The position numbers were made by a program, and so were the translations under genes. The notes below the pieces were generated by a model that saw nothing but the letters and a program-made list of their open reading frames with translations, made no database searches and was not told where the DNA came from. From assembly GCA_002307905.1 (NCBI GenBank), contig DBUL01000224.1:33738-39434 (forward strand): a stretch of DNA of 5,697 nucleotides. The letters are read 5' to 3'. Source of the DNA: Rhizobiaceae bacterium UBA1291. Its GTDB lineage: Bacteria; Pseudomonadota; Alphaproteobacteria; Rhizobiales; Rhizobiaceae. Of the stretch, positions 1 to 3,750 are shown piece after piece (within the stretch, counting starts at the first letter, position 1; every line of letters starts with the position of its first letter).

Positions 1-899
1 TCTTCGGATTCGCCTTCGCGAGAGGCCCCGTCCTCGGACCATCGCAGTGTCTCAATGAGCGCCGGCGCAAAATCGAAATCGAAGGTGAAACCTTGTTCCT
101 CAAGGTCCTCGGAAACGTCGTCATGGACGTCGAGCGCAAGGAGCACGATCGCGCGAACATGGGAACGCATCGCCTGCCATCCGATGGTATCCCAGACTTC
201 CGACATGCGGACGATCGTATCCGGGACGGGCCGTCCATCCTGATGCAACCCACGGAAATAGAGCATGGCCTCCCATAGGCAGAGAGCCGTCTCAAGGGCT
301 TTCACGGTAAACGGGTCGCTTGCAGCGCCGCTGATCAAAACTCTGTCGTCCGCTGAAGAGGCAGCAGTTGGCGCCGCAGGCGGGATGGCCTTGTCCTGAA
401 GCCTGAACCGGGGGAGAAGGTCCTCGCTCGTGGCGTGATGGATGGCCTTGGCGGTGATCAGCGAAACGCTGGCACCAAAGCTCTCCGGACGTTGCGAGGG
501 GTGGTTCGTCCACTGGATCACTATAACCTCGCGCAGATCCGGTGATCGCGCAACGATGCCCTGCACCACGAACTGCCACGGGAACCCGCTAAGGTCGATC
601 TCGACCATTGCATCGTCCTCGACCGTGTTGCCGCCTGCCGGGAGAAGGGAGATGATACGGCCGGCGATGAAGATGTTGATCGGATTCTCCGCGTATTGTG
701 CCGACGCGCGAAATGCAGCGACAAGTTCGCTACGCGCCACACGGACCGGATTGGTCGGTCCGACATCCGTGAACAGGACAAGTCCCGCTTCCGTTTCGCT
801 GCATTCGAGCACCTTGGTGAGGATCAGCATTTCGAGCAGGCTGATGTTTGCCAGGGGAATGGGTGGGTGGCTATAGATTCTGGTTTCGAGTGCGGTCAT
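1..899 (-). CDS. Unrecognised protein, C-terminus cut off by window edge
   Basis: An open frame of 299 codons starts with ATG at 899 and runs off the left edge without a stop. The start is supported by an AAGGA ribosome binding site (906-910) six bases upstream. The protein begins MTALETRIYSHPPIPLANIS. Residues 1-165 look like one globular, hydrophobic-rich domain (for example INIFIAGRIISLL near 75-87 and FPWQFVVQGIVA near 106-117). A low-complexity Pro/Ala/Ser linker follows around residues 175-188. A second, mostly helical part contains two Trp-rich stretches (LCLWEAMLYFRG and SEVWDTIGWQAM) and ends acidic (DVHDDVSEDLEEQ). I see no signal peptide, transmembrane segment or catalytic motif, so it is probably soluble and cytoplasmic. 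It follows the DUF932 gene by 86 bases in the same orientation and could be cotranscribed. I do not recognise the family. The coding frame is convincing; the function is unknown. Confidence 0.8.
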   Translation of the reverse strand, partial: MTALETRIYSHPPIPLANISLLEMLILTKVLECSETEAGLVLFTDVGPTNPVRVARSELVAAFRASAQYAENPINIFIAGRIISLLPAGGNTVEDDAMVEIDLSGFPWQFVVQGIVARSPDLREVIVIQWTNHPSQRPESFGASVSLITAKAIHHATSEDLLPRFRLQDKAIPPAAPTAASSADDRVLISGAASDPFTVKALETALCLWEAMLYFRGLHQDGRPVPDTIVRMSEVWDTIGWQAMRSHVRAIVLLALDVHDDVSEDLEEQGFTFDFDFAPALIETLRWSEDGASREGESE

Positions 900-905
900 G
901 ACGTT

Positions 906-923
906 TCCTTTCCGGGACGGAAA
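906..923 (-). promoter_or_regulatory. Ribosome binding site beside a small hairpin
   Basis: In minus-strand sense, an AAGGA (906-910) precedes the ATG at 899. A short inverted repeat, TTTCCG-TCC-CGGAAA (909-923), overlaps the upstream edge of this site, and a T6 run lies just before it (921-926). The layout of CCGG, T-run, AGGA and ATG loosely recalls the stronger terminator-plus-RBS leaders upstream of the DUF932 gene and the 218-aa gene. No stable GC stem is present here. The RBS is well supported; any regulatory role of the hairpin is speculative. Confidence 0.4.
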
Positions 924-985
924 AAACCGGTGCGATGGCGGGCGATGAAAGGGATGGATAAGGATTTGTGCTCGAGTTGACGTGG

Positions 986-2176
986 TCAGGCTGCGCTTTC
1001 GAGCAGTCTCTTCGCCTTGGCTTCAAGTTCGAGGCGGGTGTCCTGATGCGCCTTTCCCCGCGCAAGGGCGGTGATGCCTTGTACGAAGTCAAAAATCGAC
1101 TCCGGTGGTCTGCCCTCCTCGCTGAGAACGGTCTCGATGATCTTGCCGGTTTCGGCCTTCGAGAAGCCGCGCTTGCGCAGGAATTCCGAGCGATCGTCTT
1201 CGCTGCGGGCGACGATACGCTCACGAGCGGCGCGAATGCCGGCGATGAACGGCGCGGGCGAGGAATTGGCGAAGTTCGTCAGCGCCGGCGTTGCTTCATG
1301 GGCGAAGCGCTGGGCCGCGAACTTCGAGTGACGGATGGTGATTTCCTCGAAATTTTCGGTGCCCCAGAGATTCCTGTTGGCACATACGGCTCGCAGGTAA
1401 AAGCTGGCAACGCCAAGCGTCTTGGAGCCAACTTCACTGTTCCATGCGTAGAAGCCACGAAAATACAAATCAGGCTCGCCATTCGCCAGTCGTCCGGCTT
1501 CGATCGGATGCGTGTCATCGCAGAGAAAGACAAAGACGTCGCGATCGCTGGCGTACAGCGTTGTGGTGTCCTTCGTGATATCCACGAATGGATTGTGGGT
1601 CATCGTAGACCAGTCAAGCAGACCCGGCACTTTCCAGATCGTGTCGCCGGTGCCATTGCCAGCAATGTTCATGATCGCAGCGATCAAATCCTTGTCCCAG
1701 ATGCGCCCGTATTCGGGGCCGGTCACCGCCCGCAGTTCAAGGCGGCCGTCTTCCATCTCGAGCGTTTTGACCATTTCGGCATTATGATTGAGCAGTCCGT
1801 GCTGGAGATTGATCGCCGCCAGCGGCGCGGGCAGCTGGCGCATGTAGCTCGCAGGTGCGCCAACCAGGCTGCAGAGCTGACCGTAGCTCCAGTGCGTCGG
1901 GGCCAACGGCTCGCGCCCGCCGGGAACGATCAGGGACAAGCGCTCAGTATTGTTGCGGGTCGCTTCGACACGGATCTCGGCGGTCTCGACTGTGCGAACG
2001 CGAGCGCGTTCCGTTCTGGCGCTGACGGCGCGATGCAGATCGGAAAGCGACAGATAACGCTCGTCGTCGGGGCGCGAAAACCATTCCGACGAAACGCGGC
2101 CAATGCGTTCGCCGCGGGATATATCGACCTTGAATCCAGACGATGTGGATTGCGGGATGGAAATCATGGTGTTCAT
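986..2176 (-). CDS. DUF932 domain protein (phage/plasmid-like)
   Basis: This 396-aa protein resembles the DUF932 family found on plasmids, phages and integrative elements. Its biochemical function is not established. Recognisable parts are an N-terminal region (1-95) with a WF-RPDDERYLSLSDL stretch, a middle block with WSYGQLCSLVGAPASYMRQLP (about 96-116), the VTGPEYGRIWD block (151-161), YASDRDVFVFLCDDTHPIE (208-226) and GFYAWNSEVGSKTLG...LRAVCANRNLWG (241-272), which is the most family-like segment. The C-terminal 90 residues are helical and charged. I see no membrane segments. The ATG at 2176 is chosen because AGGAG (2185-2189) lies eight bases upstream. The frame stays open for a further 53 codons to a TTG at 2335, but that extension would run through a terminator-like hairpin and is rejected. 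The gene lies 155 bases after ardB and 86 before the next gene, all on one strand. Assignment to DUF932 is fairly secure; any role is inference from neighbours. Confidence 0.88.
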   Translation of the reverse strand: MNTMISIPQSTSSGFKVDISRGERIGRVSSEWFSRPDDERYLSLSDLHRAVSARTERARVRTVETAEIRVEATRNNTERLSLIVPGGREPLAPTHWSYGQLCSLVGAPASYMRQLPAPLAAINLQHGLLNHNAEMVKTLEMEDGRLELRAVTGPEYGRIWDKDLIAAIMNIAGNGTGDTIWKVPGLLDWSTMTHNPFVDITKDTTTLYASDRDVFVFLCDDTHPIEAGRLANGEPDLYFRGFYAWNSEVGSKTLGVASFYLRAVCANRNLWGTENFEEITIRHSKFAAQRFAHEATPALTNFANSSPAPFIAGIRAARERIVARSEDDRSEFLRKRGFSKAETGKIIETVLSEEGRPPESIFDFVQGITALARGKAHQDTRLELEAKAKRLLESAA

Positions 2177-2184
2177 GATGAAGT

Positions 2185-2189
2185 CTCCT
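2185..2189 (-). promoter_or_regulatory. Ribosome binding site deciding the DUF932 start
   Basis: An AGGAG in minus-strand sense lies eight bases before the ATG at 2176. It settles the start of the DUF932 gene against the longer open frame that reaches a TTG at 2335. It sits directly after the U-tract of the terminator-like hairpin at 2191-2232, so the hairpin, U-tract, RBS and start codon form one compact leader. Confidence 0.75.
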
Positions 2190-2190
2190 G

Positions 2191-2232
2191 AAACGAAAAA
2201 GCCCGGCTGACCGCTCTTGCGACAACCGGGCT
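2191..2232 (-). terminator. Terminator-like hairpin immediately before the DUF932 RBS
   Basis: In minus-strand sense, arms AGCCCGG (2232-2226) and CCGGGCT (2206-2200) form a 7-bp GC stem. The 19-base loop can partly pair further through CGC-AAGA-GCG. A TTTTCGTTTC tract (2199-2190) follows directly. This is the shape of an intrinsic terminator for ardB transcription. Because the next gene's RBS begins right after the U-tract, it could also act as an attenuator, or it could mask the RBS. Its function has not been tested. Confidence 0.7.
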
Positions 2233-2254
2233 GGTGAGGTGGACGATGAATTGC

Positions 2255-2288
2255 GACCGCAAGACCTGGCTTCGAGGTCAATGCGGTC
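2255..2288 (-). repeat. Compound inverted repeat between ardB and the DUF932 gene
   Basis: The outer arms GACCGCA (2255-2261) and TGCGGTC (2282-2288) are a perfect 7-bp match. The inner arms GACCT (2263-2267) and AGGTC (2275-2279) add five more pairs. They are separated by an internal loop of one and two bases and closed by a seven-base loop. No U-tract follows on the minus strand, so this is not a simple terminator. It is the middle of three successive hairpins in this gap. It could be an RNA structure or a binding site in DNA. Confidence 0.6.
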
Positions 2289-2300
2289 AGGACAGTAAGC

Positions 2301-2320
2301 GCGTCGCCCGAGGGCGACGC
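2301..2320. repeat. Perfect 20-base palindromic hairpin just after ardB
   Basis: Arms GCGTCGCC (2301-2308) and GGCGACGC (2313-2320) match over 8 bp around a four-base loop. The element lies 11 bases past the ardB stop codon. No U-run follows in the minus direction, so it looks more like an mRNA 3'-end stabiliser or a protein-binding palindrome than a terminator. The same two 8-base arms recur in swapped order at the 3' end of the 218-aa gene (3037-3053). Confidence 0.65.
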
Positions 2321-2331
2321 CGGCTTTGTGG

Positions 2332-2754
2332 TCAATCGATCGCCTGAAAGATCTCGCCGGCTTCGGGGTGGTCAGCCGAATAGGCGTAAAGGCGACCATA
2401 GCCTTTCGAGAGGTGCTCGGATTGATGCTGGAAGGAGAGATGCGAAAAGGCAAAAAGCGTGGCGATAATCCCGGCAGCCTCCGCCGAGACTTCCCCCTGA
2501 AACCCGGTGATCTCGCCGGTGATCCGGAAACGCGATTTGGAGCTCGGCGCCAGAAACAACGGTTTGCCCCCATGTTCGTAGAAATCCCAGACCCCGCCGC
2601 GATAATCGAGGGGGCTGAGCCGCTCCATGAGGCTGTAGACCGCGTTCTCGCCGATCATCAGGAGCGAGCGCCCAAATAGGGTGGGCAGGAATTCCAGGCG
2701 GCGCTCGTCAGTGACGATGGAGGCAGTTTGGGGTGTGACTTCAGATATCGACAT
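2332..2754 (-). CDS. ardB: ArdB/KlcA-family antirestriction protein
   Basis: This 140-aa protein matches the ArdB/KlcA antirestriction family in length and in its conserved order of motifs. These are RRLEFLPTLFG (18-28), GENAVYSLMERL (35-46), YRGGVWDFYE (51-60), FLAP (67-70), the signature GFQGEVSAEAAGIIATLFAFSHL (84-106), and the C-terminal HPEAGEIFQAID (129-140). Known members protect unmodified plasmid DNA from type I restriction in the cell. They are not acidic DNA mimics of the ArdA type, and their mechanism is less settled. The ATG at 2754 is preceded by TGGAG (2763-2767) eight bases upstream. The gene has a 268-base leader with a G-run motif and inverted repeats, which suggests its own regulation. 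It sits between an unrecognised gene and a DUF932 gene, as is common on mobile elements. No key motif looks missing. The family call is confident; activity is inferred from homology. Confidence 0.93.
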   Translation of the reverse strand: MSISEVTPQTASIVTDERRLEFLPTLFGRSLLMIGENAVYSLMERLSPLDYRGGVWDFYEHGGKPLFLAPSSKSRFRITGEITGFQGEVSAEAAGIIATLFAFSHLSFQHQSEHLSKGYGRLYAYSADHPEAGEIFQAID

Positions 2755-2761
2755 CGATCGT

Positions 2762-2814
2762 TCTCCAGAGAGGAAACAGGATTCCGACCAGGCGCCCCTC
2801 TCTCCAGAGCCTGG
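2762..2814 (-). promoter_or_regulatory. ardB RBS region with direct and inverted repeats
   Basis: The plus-strand 9-mer TCTCCAGAG occurs twice, at 2762-2770 (covering the ardB RBS) and at 2801-2809, 39 bases apart. The upstream copy lies in the loop and arm of an inverted repeat, CCAGGC (2788-2793) with GCCTGG (2809-2814). In minus sense this puts an RBS-like CTCTGGAGA in a hairpin loop upstream of the real RBS. It could be a decoy or a regulator-binding repeat, or it could be chance. The lower repeat includes a credible RBS; the rest is observation only. Confidence 0.4.
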
Positions 2815-2819
2815 CCTCG

Positions 2820-2844
2820 CCCCTTCCCCGGCCCCACTCTTCCC
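2820..2844 (-). promoter_or_regulatory. Potential G-quadruplex motif in ardB leader
   Basis: On the minus strand four G runs occur in 25 bases: GGG, GGGG, GGGG and GGGG, separated by 6, 2 and 2 bases. This fits the usual intramolecular G-quadruplex pattern (four runs of at least three G with loops of 1-7). It lies on the sense strand 65 bases upstream of the ardB ATG, so it would be present in the mRNA leader if transcription starts further upstream. In a GC-rich genome such runs can arise by chance. Confidence 0.45.
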
Positions 2845-2874
2845 TTTGAGGCTGGCCGCAGCCGCAACCTTTTG

Positions 2875-2886
2875 CCTGCGCGCAGG
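2875..2886. promoter_or_regulatory. 12-base perfect palindrome in ardB leader
   Basis: CCTGCGCGCAGG is a perfect 12-base palindrome about 120 bases upstream of the ardB start. Its position in the largest intergenic gap makes it a candidate operator half-site pair. I do not recognise it as a known repressor site, and I could not assign -35 and -10 elements nearby. Confidence 0.3.
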
Positions 2887-2919
2887 ACGACAAATGCAGA
2901 CGCGGGTTCGCTGCTCGAC

Positions 2920-2949
2920 AACACGCAGAAGCCCGACGCGACGGTCGGG
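2920..2949 (-). terminator. Weak terminator-like hairpin downstream of the 218-aa gene
   Basis: In minus-strand sense, CCCGAC (2949-2944), a six-base loop and GTCGGG (2937-2932) form a 6-bp GC stem followed by CTTCTGCGTGTT. The U-tract is poor, so termination would be weak. The GTCGGGCTTCT ending resembles the GCCGGGCTTCT ending of the hairpin upstream of the 218-aa gene. It lies 74 bases after that gene's stop codon. Confidence 0.35.
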
Positions 2950-3022
2950 ACGGATGGAATGGAAAGCGGGGTACTTGATGGACGCGGGACGGCGTTCAAA
3001 TGTCAGAGCGGTCCGATGGGAC

Positions 3023-3679
3023 TTAATCCGGATGAAGGCGACGCTGCGTCGCCCGGATTGCTGCTATTGCCGCATGAAACTCGGCATTGCTCACCGCATC
3101 GGAGTAGTCCATCGTTGTTGCGATGGACTCGCAAGCCGATCGGATCTCCGCATCGCTCACAGAACCTGGTGAAAGCCCCTCGAAGTCGCGATCGATATCA
3201 AGCACAGCAGCGATCGCGCTTCGGACGCGTTCTTCCTGCAAACGTGCAAGGACATGGCTCGGCTTTGGCCCGTCGGTCGGCTCGGCGGGATCGGGCGCAT
3301 AGGCGAGGATAGCCTCGCCCCGCGCAATCGCCCAGGTTGATTTGGCCTGCCACTCGACCAACGGAGATCGCCCCGCCTGGACATCGTGGAACAGCATTTT
3401 CAGCAGACCGAGCAGGATCTCGAAGTGGTGAGCCCGGCGCTGAATTTCTTCATCGAACTGCGACGGTATCGTGATTGGCGATCCGGCATAGGCGGTGTCC
3501 TCGCCCTCCCAAATGCCGGTCACATGGATCTCGCCTGAGGAGTCGTAGTCTTTCTGCGAAGACTCCCAGTTGTTGTCGCCAAGGGCCGCCTTGCAGGCAG
3601 CTTCGGGCGTGTCGGCGATATAGGTCCCATGCCGAAATATCGGCAGGGTGTAGGTCGTTTCAATCGTATAGGCAGGCAT
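3023..3679 (-). CDS. Unrecognised 218-aa soluble protein
   Basis: The ATG at 3679 is chosen over an upstream candidate at 3700 because AGGAG (3687-3691) lies seven bases before it. The protein starts MPAYTIETTYTLPIFRHGTY. The first 70 residues look like a small mixed alpha/beta domain rich in aromatic and acidic residues (NNWESSQKDYDSSGEIHVTGIWEGEDTAYAG is the central stretch, in residues 36-66). A helix with EIQRRAHHFEILLGLLKMLFHDVQ follows (78-101). Then come W-containing and Pro-rich segments (110-140) and a mostly helical, charged C-terminal part (141-218). I see no signal peptide, membrane span or catalytic motif. The gene follows the ParB-like gene by 71 bases that include a terminator-like hairpin, and precedes ardB by 268 bases. 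A large hairpin overlaps its last codons. The family is not recognised; its position beside an antirestriction gene hints at an accessory role on a mobile element, without proof. Confidence 0.85.
   Translation of the reverse strand: MPAYTIETTYTLPIFRHGTYIADTPEAACKAALGDNNWESSQKDYDSSGEIHVTGIWEGEDTAYAGSPITIPSQFDEEIQRRAHHFEILLGLLKMLFHDVQAGRSPLVEWQAKSTWAIARGEAILAYAPDPAEPTDGPKPSHVLARLQEERVRSAIAAVLDIDRDFEGLSPGSVSDAEIRSACESIATTMDYSDAVSNAEFHAAIAAIRATQRRLHPD
3025..3059 (-). repeat. Long bulged hairpin at the 3' end of the 218-aa gene
   Basis: In minus-strand sense the outer arms AATCCG (3059-3054) and CGGATT (3030-3025) enclose inner arms GGCGACG (3053-3047) and CGTCGCC (3043-3037) with a three-base loop and a one-sided six-base bulge. 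That gives 13 pairs, ending at the first base of the TAA stop. No U-tract follows, so a role as 3'-end stabiliser or translation/termination signal is only possible. The inner arms use the same 8-mer as the palindrome after ardB (2301-2320). Confidence 0.6.
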
Positions 3680-3686
3680 GACGGCG

Positions 3687-3691
3687 CTCCT
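3687..3691 (-). promoter_or_regulatory. Ribosome binding site deciding the 218-aa gene start
   Basis: AGGAG in minus-strand sense sits seven bases before the ATG at 3679 and decides this start over a candidate seven codons upstream. It directly follows the T-rich tract of the hairpin at 3703-3726, as in the DUF932 leader. Confidence 0.75.
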
Positions 3692-3726
3692 AAAGAACAA
3701 AGAAGCCCGGCGCAGTGGCCGGGCTT
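3692..3726 (-). terminator. Terminator-like hairpin after the ParB-like gene, abutting the next RBS
   Basis: In minus-strand sense, AAGCCCGGC (3726-3718), a six-base loop and GCCGGGCTT (3711-3703) form a perfect 9-bp stem followed by the T-rich tract CTTTGTTCTTT. It lies 24 bases past the stop codon of the ParB-like gene, the expected place for an intrinsic terminator. The next gene's AGGAG begins where the tract ends, so it may also control expression of that gene. Confidence 0.75.
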
Positions 3727-3750
3727 TCGTGAGTGTGCGTTTTTGAGTGG

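Noticed and set aside
968..2191. 407-codon plus-strand open frame opposite the DUF932 gene
   Set aside because: It is antisense to a recognisable DUF932 protein, has no family-like motifs, and its composition is what a GC-rich reverse strand gives by chance.
2177..2335. N-terminal extension of the DUF932 gene to a TTG at 2335
   Set aside because: The extension would translate through three hairpins including a terminator, overlaps the ardB stop and has no RBS. A good AGGAG precedes the ATG at 2176.
2962..2998. Possible promoter TTGAAC - 17 bases - AAGTAC upstream of ardB on the minus strand
   Set aside because: The -10 candidate matches the consensus poorly, and such spacing is easy to find by chance. 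No start site can be assigned from sequence alone.
2658..2999. 113-codon minus-strand frame across the ardB leader
   Set aside because: It starts at a TTG, overlaps the ardB N-terminus in another frame, is dominated by Pro/Ser/Arg and has no RBS that I can see.
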